Assembly (NCBI RefSeq): GCF_000684975.1
Contig: NZ_BAXZ01000002.1
Coordinates: 272,984 to 336,983 of the forward strand
Direction of reading: 5' to 3'
Source: Paraburkholderia acidipaludis NBRC 101816
Lineage (GTDB): Bacteria; Pseudomonadota; Gammaproteobacteria; Burkholderiales; Burkholderiaceae
Length of the DNA: 64,000 bases
This document shows, in pieces, positions 46,602-55,899 of the stretch. Below the pieces are notes generated by a model, which was given only the letters and a program-made list of their open reading frames with translations, did no database searches and was not told the origin of the DNA. A program made the position numbers and the translations under genes. Position 1 is the first letter of the stretch; each line of letters begins with the position of its first letter.

Positions 46602-47402
46602 ATGAGCACGCTTGAAATCCGCAATCTGGGCGTCGTCTACGACGGCGCCACGCGCGGCGCGCCGGCCAGCGCCGCGCTCGCGAACGTCGATCTGACCGTG
46701 GAGAGCGGCGAGTTCGTCGTCGCGCTCGGTGCCTCGGGCTGCGGCAAGACCACGCTGCTCAACTGCATCGCGGGCTTTATCCAGCCCGCCCAGGGCGAGG
46801 TCCGTGTGAACGGTGCGCGCGTGACGGGACCGGGCGCCGACCGCGGCGTGGTGTTCCAGAAACACGCGCTGATGCCGTGGCTCGACGTGCTCGGCAATGT
46901 CGCGCTCGGGCTGCGCTTTCAAGGCACGCCGAAGGCGGAGCGCGAGCGCATCGCGCGCGAGCAACTCGCGCTGGTGGGACTGGAGCCGCATGCGCGCTCG
47001 CGCGTCTACGCGCTTTCGGGCGGCATGCAGCAGCGCGTGGGTTTGGCCCGCGCGCTCGCGAGCGATCCGCAGATGCTGCTGATGGACGAGCCGATGGGCG
47101 CGCTCGACGCGATGACGCGCGAATCGATCCAGGAGCTCGTGCTGGACGTCTGGGGGCGCACGAAGAAGACGGTGTTCTTCATCACGCACGATGTCGAGGA
47201 GGCGCTTTTTCTCGCGACGCGCGTTGTCGTGATGACGCCGGGGCCGGGCCGCATCGAGCACGAGTACGCGTTGCCGTTCGCACGGCGCTATCTGCAGACA
47301 CGCGACGCGCGCGCGGTGAAGTCGTCGCCGGAATTCATCGAGTGGCGCGAGCGGCTGATTCAGCTGCTGCATGCGCGTGCGTCCGAACCGGCGTTGTCGT
47401 GA
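46602..47402 (+). CDS. tauB: Taurine ABC transporter ATP-binding protein
   Basis: A 266-residue ATPase of the nitrate/sulfonate/taurine family. Walker A GASGCGKTT, Q-loop FQKHALMPWLDVLGNVALGL, signature LSGGMQQRVGLARAL, Walker B MLLMDEPMGALD, H-loop ITHDVEEALFLATR. The GMQQR signature is typical for TauB/SsuB. ATG 46602. Followed by tauC after 10 bp. Confidence 0.92.
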   Translation: MSTLEIRNLGVVYDGATRGAPASAALANVDLTVESGEFVVALGASGCGKTTLLNCIAGFIQPAQGEVRVNGARVTGPGADRGVVFQKHALMPWLDVLGNVALGLRFQGTPKAERERIAREQLALVGLEPHARSRVYALSGGMQQRVGLARALASDPQMLLMDEPMGALDAMTRESIQELVLDVWGRTKKTVFFITHDVEEALFLATRVVVMTPGPGRIEHEYALPFARRYLQTRDARAVKSSPEFIEWRERLIQLLHARASEPALS

Positions 47403-47412
47403 GGAGGATGTC

Positions 47413-48327
47413 ATGAGCGTGCCGCAGGAGTCGTTGCGTGACGTCGCGTTGAAGGCGCGTCCTTCCCGGGCGCAGCGCGCGCCCGAAGCACCCGGCGTGT
47501 CGCGTGGATCCCCCGGATCCCCCGGGACTTCCGCCGCCAAAGTCTGGCGCATGCCCGGCGAAGGCCCGACCGCGGCGCTTTCCGCGGCCTCCGTTGCGGG
47601 GCTCGCGCTGCTCTGGTGGCTTGCCACCCATCTGCACTGGCTGCCGCCGCTTTTCCTGCCGACGCCCGAGGCGGTCTGGCGGGCCTTCGTCGACGCCTGG
47701 CACGGCCGCATCCAGGGCGGCCTGCCGCTCTCCGAGCATCTCGCGTGGAGCGCGTTGCGCGTGTTCGGCGCGTTCGCGCTGGCGGCCGTGACGGCGATTC
47801 CGGTCGGCATCCTCATGGGGGTCTCGCGCGTCGCGCGCGGGCTGCTCGATCCGCCGCTGGAGTTCTACCGCCCGCTGCCGCCGCTCGCCTATCTGCCGCT
47901 TGTCGTGATCTGGTTCGGCATCGACGAGACCGCCAAGATCGTCGTGATCTGGCTCGCCTGCTTCGCGCCGATCGCGATGGCCGCGCGTGCCGGCGCGCGC
48001 AGCGCGACCGTCGAACAGATTCGCGCGGCGAGCTCGCTGGGCGGCAGCTTCTGGCAGATCGTGCGTTTCGTCGTGCTGCCCGCCGCGCTGCCGGAGATCC
48101 TCACCGGGTTGCGGATTGCCATCGGCTTCGGCTGGACCACGCTCGTGGCGGCGGAAATGGTGGCAGCCACCGCGGGCCTCGGCCAGATGGTGCTCAACGC
48201 GTCCAGCTTCCTGCGCACCGACGTCGTCGTAATGGGGATCGTGCTGATCGGGCTCATTGCGTGGAGCTTCGATCTCGGCATGCGCGCGCTCGAACGGCGC
48301 CTTGTGCCGTGGAAGGGGCGCGGCTGA
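47413..48327 (+). CDS. tauC: Taurine ABC transporter permease
   Basis: A 304-residue inner-membrane permease with about six TM helices and the EAA-like cytoplasmic loop (EQIRAASSLGGSFWQIVRFVVLPAALPEILTGLRIAIG). A 45-residue basic, Pro/Gly/Ser-rich N-terminus precedes the first TM segment. ATG 47413 is preceded by GAGGAGGATGTC. No tauD (taurine dioxygenase) gene follows, so desulfonation must be encoded elsewhere or another sulfonate is the substrate. Confidence 0.9.
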   Translation: MSVPQESLRDVALKARPSRAQRAPEAPGVSRGSPGSPGTSAAKVWRMPGEGPTAALSAASVAGLALLWWLATHLHWLPPLFLPTPEAVWRAFVDAWHGRIQGGLPLSEHLAWSALRVFGAFALAAVTAIPVGILMGVSRVARGLLDPPLEFYRPLPPLAYLPLVVIWFGIDETAKIVVIWLACFAPIAMAARAGARSATVEQIRAASSLGGSFWQIVRFVVLPAALPEILTGLRIAIGFGWTTLVAAEMVAATAGLGQMVLNASSFLRTDVVVMGIVLIGLIAWSFDLGMRALERRLVPWKGRG

Positions 48328-48365
48328 GGCCCAGGGTTTTTCTGGTTCCCCTTCCTTGCTTGTGA

Positions 48366-48434
48366 CGTCACGCCTCGCGCGTGACGCTCCGCTTTTCCGG
48401 AAAGCCAGACGCCTCGCGTCCGGCTTTCCGGAAA
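48366..48434. repeat. Two adjacent hairpins after tauC
   Basis: First hairpin: CGTCACGC (48366-48373) / GCGTGACG (48379-48386). Second: an 18-base arm (48394-48411) starting TTTCCGGAAAGCC pairs with 48417-48434 ending GGCTTTCCGGAAA, with one mismatch and a 5-base loop; each arm itself contains the palindrome TTTCCGGAAA. They may end tauABC transcription or be DctD upstream activator sites. Confidence 0.65.
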
Positions 48435-48503
48435 TCCATATCCGCTTCGTGTTTTCAGGACAAAAAATCCTTGTAGATCAAGGCTTTCGGCGTTCGAGCC
48501 TGT

Positions 48504-48518
48504 TGGCATCAACCTTGC
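48504..48518 (+). promoter_or_regulatory. Sigma-54 (RpoN) promoter of dctA
   Basis: TGGCATCAACCTTGC: the invariant GG (48505-48506) and GC (48517-48518) are 10 bp apart, matching the -24/-12 consensus TGGCAC-N5-TTGCA in most positions. dctA is normally driven by sigma-54 with DctD, and a DctB-DctD pair follows dctA here. It lies about 200 bp before the dctA start. Confidence 0.7.
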
Positions 48519-48721
48519 GAAACAGAGGCCGCGGCCACCCAGGCCGACAACTATATGGTCCGGAGTCAGGGCTTCAGCCCTTACCCTGGCCGACAAGGAG
48601 ACAGCCGATGTCCGTTACCCCCTCCCGGTTTCGCTGATTCCCCGTTCTGTTGCGGCCCGCGTCGCGCGAAGGCTTTCGCTCGCGTGCGGCCATCGTCTTA
48701 CTTTCAGATTCAGGAGAGACC

Positions 48722-50002
48722 GTGAAGAAACCCCTCCACAAAGTGCTCTATGTCCAGGTGATCACCGCGATCGTCGTGGGCGTCATCCTCGGCCACTACG
48801 CGCCGGCGCTCGCCATCGACATGAAGCCGCTGGGCGACGGCTTCATCAAGCTCATCAAGATGGTGATCGGCCCGATCATCTTCTGCACCGTCGTGACCGG
48901 CATTGCCGGCATGGAGGACATGAAGAAGGTGGGCCGCGTGGGCGGCAAGGCGCTGCTCTACTTCGAGATCGTCTCGTCCTTCGCGCTGCTCTTCGGCCTG
49001 ATCGCCACGCACGTGCTCAAGCCGGGCTCGGGCTTCAACGTCGACGTCCATACGCTCGACGCGAAGGCGGTGGCTTCGTTCGCCGAAAAAGCGCACGGCC
49101 AGAGCTCGGCCGACTTCCTGATGCACATCATTCCGGACACGCTGTTCTCGGCTTTCGCGCAAGGCGAGATCCTGCAGATCCTGCTCATCGCGCTGCTGTT
49201 CGGCTCGGTGCTCGCGCAGATCGGCGAGCGCGGCCGCGTGGTGACGGAATTCATCGAAAGCGTCTCGGGCGTGCTGTTCGGCATCGTCAAGATCGTCACG
49301 AAGCTCGCCCCCATCGGGGCGTTCGGCGCGATGGCCTTCACCATCGGCAAGTACGGCGTGGGCTCGCTGATCCCCATGCTCAAGCTGATCGGCACGTTCT
49401 ATCTCACCTCGGCCCTCTTCGTGCTGATCGTGCTCGGCGCGATTGCGCGCTACGTGGGCTTCTCGATCGTGCGCTTCGTGGCCTACATCAAGGAGGAGCT
49501 GCTGATCGTGCTGGGCACGAGCTCGTCGGAGTCGGCGCTGCCGCAGCTCATGCAGAAGCTCGAGCGCCTTGGCTGCTCGCGTTCCGTGGTGGGCCTCGTG
49601 GTGCCGACCGGCTATTCGTTCAATCTCGACGGCACCAACATCTACATGACGATGGCGGTGCTCTTCATCGCCCAGGCCACCAACACCGACCTCACGCTGA
49701 CCCAGCAGCTCACGCTGCTCGCGGTGACGATGCTCACCTCGAAGGGCGCGAGCGGCGTGACGGGCGCAGGCTTCATCACGCTCGCGGCAACGCTTGCCGT
49801 GGTGCCCACGATTCCGCTCTCGGGCATGGTGCTGATTCTCGGCATCGACCGCTTCATGAGCGAGTGCCGTGCGCTCACCAACATCGTCGGCAATGGCGTG
49901 GCGACCGTCGTCGTGTCGGCATGGGAGAAGGAGCTCGACCGCACGAAGCTGCGCGCCGTGCTTGCGGGCGAAGTGGAAGTGAAGGAGGGCGCGGGCGCCT
50001 GA
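48722..50002 (+). CDS. dctA: C4-dicarboxylate transport protein (DAACS family)
   Basis: A 426-residue Na+/H+-dicarboxylate symporter for succinate, fumarate and malate uptake. About eight TM helices and two re-entrant loops are expected; family motifs include the Ser-rich GTSSSESALPQLMQKL and NLDGTNIYMTMAVLFIAQA. The GTG at 48722 is taken as start because CAGGAGAGACC precedes it and the protein then begins with the normal KKPLHKVLYVQV. Expression likely depends on sigma-54 and DctBD. Confidence 0.96.
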   Translation: MKKPLHKVLYVQVITAIVVGVILGHYAPALAIDMKPLGDGFIKLIKMVIGPIIFCTVVTGIAGMEDMKKVGRVGGKALLYFEIVSSFALLFGLIATHVLKPGSGFNVDVHTLDAKAVASFAEKAHGQSSADFLMHIIPDTLFSAFAQGEILQILLIALLFGSVLAQIGERGRVVTEFIESVSGVLFGIVKIVTKLAPIGAFGAMAFTIGKYGVGSLIPMLKLIGTFYLTSALFVLIVLGAIARYVGFSIVRFVAYIKEELLIVLGTSSSESALPQLMQKLERLGCSRSVVGLVVPTGYSFNLDGTNIYMTMAVLFIAQATNTDLTLTQQLTLLAVTMLTSKGASGVTGAGFITLAATLAVVPTIPLSGMVLILGIDRFMSECRALTNIVGNGVATVVVSAWEKELDRTKLRAVLAGEVEVKEGAGA

Positions 50003-50206
50003 AGCGCTCCATGCCGAACCACTACGTCTTGAAACGTTTTGCTGCGGCTCCCTCTCGCCGCCGCGCAGCGCGCCATTCCCCTGTGGCGCGCTGCTTTTTT
50101 CCCTGAAGCCAGAAGCCGCGCCGCATCGGCCAGCCGCGCCGACCGCTCGATGCCGGCCGTGTGCCACAATCCCCCCATCCCCTTCGATCCATTGGAAGCC
50201 GCTGCC

Positions 50207-52093
50207 GTGACGCGCCGCCTGCTCATCCTCCTCGTGCTCGCCGCCGGGCTCGTCGCGGTCTGCGCGCTCACGTGGACGCTCGCCTGGAAGAGCGGTATCG
50301 ACTCGCTGCGCCGCGACGCCGCGGTGCGCGGCGATCGCACGACAGCCGCGCTCAAGAGCACGCTGGAGCGCTACGAATCGCTGCCCTATATCGTCGGCGA
50401 GCATCCGCTCGTGCAGGACGTGCTTGTTGATCCGAGGCCCGAGTGGGTGGACGCGGCCAACCGCTACCTCGAAGACGTCAACCGCCACGCGCGCGCGACC
50501 ACGACCTATATCATCCGTGCCGACGGCTACTGCATCGCGGCCAGCAACTGGCGCGACGCGGACAGCTTCGTCGGCGTGCAGTACCGCTTCCGGCCGTATT
50601 TCATCGATGCGGCGAAGGGCGGCGTGGGCCGCTTTTTCGCCATCGGCACGATCTCGCACGACCCGGGCTATTACCTCTCGCAGCCCGTGCGCCGCGACGG
50701 CAGGATCGTCGGCGTGGTGGTGGTCAAGCTGAACCTCGAATGGTTTCCGGGCACCGACGCGACCGAACCGCTCCTCGTCACCGACGATCACGGGGTAATC
50801 TTTCTTTCGTCGGTGCCGGCCTGGAAGTACCGCACGGTGCGTCCGCTGCCGGCCGATGTGGTGGCTTCGATCGACGAAACGCAGCAGTACGCGCGCCAGC
50901 CCCTCACGCCGCTGCCCACTCACGTCGAACGCGTACTGGAAGACGATGCCGACATCGTGCGCATCGGCCGCGGCCTCCGGGCGCCCCGCTATCTGGAGAC
51001 GCGCCGCGCGCTGGGCGCGCCGGACTGGCACCTCGTGACCATGTCGCCGGTGAGCCCGGTGATCGGCGCCGTGCGCAGCGTGACGGTGATGACGGGGTTC
51101 GGCTACGTCTCGCTGTGCCTGCTCGGCTTCTACTGGCGCCAGCGCCGCGCGCGCGTGAAGGAGATGATCAAGAGCCGCGCGATGCTGCAGAAGGCGTACG
51201 CGATGCTCAACGAACGCGTGGCCGAGCGTACCGCCGATCTCTCGCAGGCCAACGAGCAGTTGCAGCGCGAGGTGCACGAGCGCGCGCGCGCCGAAGCCGA
51301 GTTGCGCGCTGCGCAGGACGAGCTGATCCAGGCGAGCAAGCTCGCGGCGCTCGGCCAGATGGCGGCCGGCATCACGCACGAGCTGAACCAGCCGCTGGCG
51401 GCGCTGCGCAGCTTCTCGGACAACACGCGCGTGTTTCTGGAGCGCGGCCAGTACGCGGCGGCGCACGAAAACCTGGAGTCGATCGGAGCGCTGACCGAGC
51501 GCATGGGCAAGATCGTCAACCAGCTGAAGCTCTTCGTGGGGCGCGCGCGGCCGCGCAGCCTGCGCTCGCCGGTGGCGCCCGCGCTGCGCAATGCGCTGGC
51601 GCTGCTGGCCAAGCGCCTCGCCGGCGTGAGCGTCGCGCTTACGCTGACCGACCGCACGGAGCGCGCCGATGCGGCCGAGGTGATCTTCGATCCGCATGGC
51701 GACTACCCCGAACTGGTCGCGCAGTGCGACGACCTGCGGCTCGAGCAGGTGCTGATCAACCTGATCGGCAACGCGCTCGACGCGGTGGCCGGCATGGCGG
51801 CGCCACGCATTGCGATCGGGATCGAGGCCGATGCCGCGACGCTTGCGATCGACGTGTGCGACAACGGCCCCGGTATTCCCGAGGACGTGATGCCGCGCCT
51901 TTTCGAGCCGTTCTTCACGACGAAGGAGATGGGGCAGGGCTTGGGGCTGGGCCTCGCGATCTCTTCGTCGATCGCGCGCGACTGCGGCGGCTCGCTTGCC
52001 GCGCGAAACGAACCGGGCGGCGGCGCATGCTTCGTGCTCACGCTGCGCCGCGCGCAGGTGAGCGCGGCACGTGTGCCGGCCGCCGATGTCTGA
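50207..52093 (+). CDS. dctB: C4-dicarboxylate sensor histidine kinase DctB
   Basis: A 628-residue membrane sensor kinase. TM1 (about residues 5-25), a periplasmic double-PAS-like sensor (ESLPYIVGEHPLVQDVL... ADGYCIAASNWRDADSFVG), TM2 (about 290-310), a coiled coil, the H-box GITHELNQPLAALRSFSDN, the N-box INLIGNALDAV and G-boxes (DNGPGIP, GLGLGLAIS). The start is set at GTG 50207 directly ahead of TM1; ATG 50150 in frame would add 19 residues. DctB detects dicarboxylates and phosphorylates DctD, encoded 28 bp downstream. Confidence 0.93.
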   Translation: MTRRLLILLVLAAGLVAVCALTWTLAWKSGIDSLRRDAAVRGDRTTAALKSTLERYESLPYIVGEHPLVQDVLVDPRPEWVDAANRYLEDVNRHARATTTYIIRADGYCIAASNWRDADSFVGVQYRFRPYFIDAAKGGVGRFFAIGTISHDPGYYLSQPVRRDGRIVGVVVVKLNLEWFPGTDATEPLLVTDDHGVIFLSSVPAWKYRTVRPLPADVVASIDETQQYARQPLTPLPTHVERVLEDDADIVRIGRGLRAPRYLETRRALGAPDWHLVTMSPVSPVIGAVRSVTVMTGFGYVSLCLLGFYWRQRRARVKEMIKSRAMLQKAYAMLNERVAERTADLSQANEQLQREVHERARAEAELRAAQDELIQASKLAALGQMAAGITHELNQPLAALRSFSDNTRVFLERGQYAAAHENLESIGALTERMGKIVNQLKLFVGRARPRSLRSPVAPALRNALALLAKRLAGVSVALTLTDRTERADAAEVIFDPHGDYPELVAQCDDLRLEQVLINLIGNALDAVAGMAAPRIAIGIEADAATLAIDVCDNGPGIPEDVMPRLFEPFFTTKEMGQGLGLGLAISSSIARDCGGSLAARNEPGGGACFVLTLRRAQVSAARVPAADV

Positions 52094-52121
52094 CTCCGTT
52101 GAATCAGGATAGCGAACGAAT

Positions 52122-53492
<1,371 letters not shown>

Positions 53493-53528
53493 AGGGCGCT
53501 GAAGCGGGGCTGAAAGCGGGGCTGAAAA

Positions 53529-53563
53529 CGCAAACGGCAACGGGCGGGCCGTTGCCGTTTGCG
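53529..53563. terminator. Terminator between convergent dctD and tlpA
   Basis: A perfect 15-bp inverted repeat: 53529-53543 / 53549-53563, 5-base loop. On the minus side it is followed by TTTT (complement of 53525-53528), so it best ends tlpA transcription and perhaps dctD as well. Confidence 0.75.
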
Positions 53564-53589
53564 GGAGACGAGGCGCCGGCGCCTCGCGC

Positions 53590-54126
53590 TCAGGTCGAAA
53601 GCGCTTTCTGCAGCAACTGGTCGAGCTCGCCGAACTGCGGCTCGCCAACATAGCGCTTGAGGATCTTGCCGTTGCGGTCGACGACGAAGGTGGTCGGCGT
53701 GAGCTGGACGTTGCCGAACTGCTTTGCCGCCGAACCGTCGTCCATCGCGACCTTGAACGGCAGCTTGCGCGTTTGCGCGTAGTTCGCAACGTACATGGGC
53801 GCGTCGTAGTTCATGGCGACGGCCACGAACTCGAGCCCTTCGCCCTTGAAGCGGTTATAGGTCTGAACCATCTGCGGCATTTCCTGCATGCAGGTGGAGC
53901 AGCTCGTCGCCCAGAAATTGATCAGGTAGACCTTGCCCTTGAGGTCGGCGGTCGACACTTTCTGGCCGGAGAGCAGCGTGAAGGTGGCGTCGGGCACGCG
54001 CTGCTGGCTGCCGAAGAACGCGAAGTAGCCGGCCACGGCGAGCGCGGCGACGATCAGCGCCGCCGCGACGCGATGAATCGCGCGCATGCCGGACGCTTTC
54101 GGGGGAGTGGGGGATGCAGTAGTCAT
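53590..54126 (-). CDS. TlpA/ResA-family thiol-disulfide reductase
   Basis: A 178-residue membrane-anchored thioredoxin-like protein. One TM helix (about residues 18-38, HRVAAALIVAALAVAGYFAFF) precedes the TlpA-like domain with active site C76-S-T-C79 (FWATSCSTCMQEMP) and the cis-Pro loop QLTPTTFVVD. It keeps periplasmic Cys residues reduced, for example in cytochrome maturation. ATG 54126; an in-frame start six codons upstream is possible. It is convergent with dctD and divergent from the lipoprotein gene. Confidence 0.88.
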   Translation of the reverse strand: MTTASPTPPKASGMRAIHRVAAALIVAALAVAGYFAFFGSQQRVPDATFTLLSGQKVSTADLKGKVYLINFWATSCSTCMQEMPQMVQTYNRFKGEGLEFVAVAMNYDAPMYVANYAQTRKLPFKVAMDDGSAAKQFGNVQLTPTTFVVDRNGKILKRYVGEPQFGELDQLLQKALST

Positions 54127-54227
54127 GGGCGGAACCTCGGACACCAGGAAACTGGTCGAGGTATTCTAGCGCCGAATTTGCCGGTATAGCGTTTGCTGTT
54201 CGCTATGCCCGGGACCGGCAACGGATA

Positions 54228-54872
54228 ATGTCGCGTTCCTTTCAATCTCGTTACTCTCTCCGGTTTGCCTCGCGCCACATGCCCTCGACGACTCTTCGCC
54301 AGATTTTCCCCCGGTTAGCCCGCGTGGCTCGTTTTCGAGGCTTGCGCGCCGCGGCCGGACTGATGGGGGTAGGGATAGTCGTGCTGACGGGCTGCTCGCC
54401 GCAGTACGACTGGCGCACCGTCGCGAACAACACGAGCGGCTACAGCGTCGATCTGCCCGCGAAGCCGGGGGCCGACCAGCGCGAAATCGAGGTGGACGGC
54501 ACGCCGATGCGCATGCGCATGCAGACCGCCGAAGTGGACGGCGAGTTGTTCGTCGTCGGCACGCTCGATCTGCCCGACGCGAAGCCGACGACCCAGCAGG
54601 CGGCGATTGCCTTCCTGCGCGACGGCCTCGCCCGCAACGTGAGCGCCACGCCCGACGCGCACGATGTGGCGGTGCCCGTGGCCGGCGGCGGCGCGATCGA
54701 CGGCATCGAACTGCGGCTCTCCGGGCATGCCGGCGAGAAGGCCGAGCCGCGCACGATCCACGCGCGCCTCGTTGCGAAGGGCGCGCGCGCTTACCAGGTG
54801 GCGATCGTGGGGCGCGCCGAGCCGCCCGTCGAGCAGGTCGACCAGTTCTTTCAGTCGTTCCAGCTCTACTGA
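54228..54872 (+). CDS. Conserved lipoprotein-like protein of unknown function
   Basis: A 214-residue protein with a basic N-terminus, one hydrophobic segment (about residues 40-56) and a lipobox-like LTGCSPQYDW (Cys about 56), suggesting a lipoprotein. The mature part (WRTVANNTSGYSVDLPAKPG... VEQVDQFFQSFQLY) looks like a small alpha/beta domain; no named family was recognised. The signal would be unusually long from ATG 54228; ATG 54282 is an alternative start. A hairpin with a T run (about 55013-55042) lies 140 bp downstream. Confidence 0.7.
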   Translation: MSRSFQSRYSLRFASRHMPSTTLRQIFPRLARVARFRGLRAAAGLMGVGIVVLTGCSPQYDWRTVANNTSGYSVDLPAKPGADQREIEVDGTPMRMRMQTAEVDGELFVVGTLDLPDAKPTTQQAAIAFLRDGLARNVSATPDAHDVAVPVAGGGAIDGIELRLSGHAGEKAEPRTIHARLVAKGARAYQVAIVGRAEPPVEQVDQFFQSFQLY

Positions 54873-54965
54873 AATCCATTGAGCATGCGCGTGACCGCAT
54901 GCAGGACTGAAGGTTCCGCTGCAGGTTTTCGCGCTAAGACCCGGATTTGATTAGGGGTTTACGGG

Positions 54966-55164
54966 TTACCCACAGATGCTGTGGATAACTTTGTGGAAAA
55001 AGCGGGAGGAGCGCCCGCAAAGCGCCGCCCTGTGGGCTTTTTGTTAGTTTGCCCGACTTCCTTGCAATCTCATTAACTCAATTGAATCAATGGCTTGTGA
55101 GGATGTGTGGGGGTGTGGGTGTGTTGTCCACAATTTTGGGGATAACCCGAGGCAGTGTGCATAA
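54966..55164. promoter_or_regulatory. Cluster of six DnaA-box-like 9-mers
   Basis: Matches to TTWTNCACA: TGTGGATAA (54980-54988, minus), TGTGGAAAA (54992-55000, minus) and TGTGCATAA (55156-55164, minus) are exact. TTACCCACA (54966-54974), TTGTCCACA (55124-55132) and TGGGGATAA (55137-55145, minus) have one mismatch. The density is far above chance for this G+C content. It could be a DnaA-titration site, a DnaA-controlled promoter or part of a replication origin. Confidence 0.6.
55013..55042 (+). terminator. Terminator-like hairpin after the lipoprotein gene
   Basis: GCCCGCA (55013-55019) pairs with TGTGGGC (55031-55037, one G-U pair), followed by TTTTT (55038-55042). Confidence 0.6.
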
Positions 55165-55213
55165 GTCAAGTCTTGACGACTTGTTTTTGACGCGGTGATG
55201 ACTCCGGGCCCGC

Positions 55214-55813
55214 CTAATGATCAGTGAAAACCCGCCGGTACTGGATGGCTTCCGCGACATGAGCGGCGGCGGGCATGTCGGCGTCGGCAAGGTCGGCGAT
55301 GGTGCGGGCGACCTTGAGCACGCGGTAATACGCGCGCGCCGACCAGCCGAAGCGCTCGCCGGCTTCGCGCAGCAGCGTTTCGCCCGCCGCGTCCGGGCGG
55401 CACACCTCGTCGGTGTCGCGGCCGCTCAATTCCCGGTTCGTTTTGCCTTGACGTGACAGCTGGCGCTCGCGTGCGGCATGCACGCGCGCGGCGATGGCGG
55501 CGCTGGGCTCGGCGGGCGAGTGCGCGCGCGCCGCGAGCTCGGCGGGCGGCAGCGCGGGAATCTCGATCTGGATATCGATGCGATCGAGGAGCGGACCGGA
55601 AAGTTTGCGCAAATAACGCGCGGCGCCCTCGGGCGTGCAGCGGCAGCGGCCCGACGGGTCCCCGCGCCAGCCGCACGGGCAGGGGTTCATGGCCGCAACG
55701 AGCTGGCAGGCGGCGGGAAAGTCGGTTTGCCACGCGGCGCGCGAGATCGTGATGGCGCCGGCTTCGAGCGGTTCGCGCAGGGTTTCCAGCACGTGACGGT
55801 CGAATTCGGGCAT
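55214..55813 (-). pseudogene. comM: comM/yifB (Mg-chelatase-like AAA+ helicase), 3' part only, cut by island
   Basis: The last 199 codons of ComM, from PEFDRHVLETLREPLEAG (just after the Walker B/DEL region) through AAMNPCPCGWRGDPSGRCRCTPE and LSGPLLDRIDIQIEIP to the C-terminal Mg_chelatase_C domain (RVLKVARTIADLADAD... YRRVF). The first about 300 codons, with Walker A, are missing; upstream of codon P-E-F the sequence changes at about 55812 to unrelated A+T-richer DNA. ComM is a branch-migration helicase in natural transformation and a known insertion hotspot for islands. The other half should lie at the far end of the island, outside the window. An in-frame ATG at 55811-55813 lets an N-truncated peptide be read, but it would be non-functional. 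Confidence 0.93.
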
Positions 55814-55899
55814 TAGGTTCCCATTTCTGTCTGTATGTTTTAATGTGTGGAAGGCTCTGGCAAGTTTGCTTTTATTCGTTACCAACGCAAGGTATCTAA

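Larger units (their letters stand above)
48328..48721. other. tauC-dctA intergenic region
   Basis: 394 bp, no gene. Contains two adjacent hairpins and a sigma-54 promoter (separate entries). Confidence 0.7.
54873..55213. other. Intergenic region with DnaA boxes between the lipoprotein gene and the comM remnant
   Basis: 341 bp, no gene. Contains an inverted repeat GCATGCG-N6-CGCATGC (54883-54902), a cluster of DnaA-box-like sequences and a terminator-like hairpin (separate entries). G-rich run GTGTGGGGGTGTGGGTGTG at about 55104-55122. Confidence 0.7.

Noticed and set aside
48710..51697. 995-codon minus-strand frame opposite dctA/dctB
   Set aside because: Antisense shadow, His/Arg/Glu-rich, no motifs.
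54966..55164. Calling the DnaA-box cluster the chromosomal oriC
   Set aside because: No dnaA, dnaN, rpmH, mnmG or par genes nearby and no skew data; kept only as a DnaA-box cluster.
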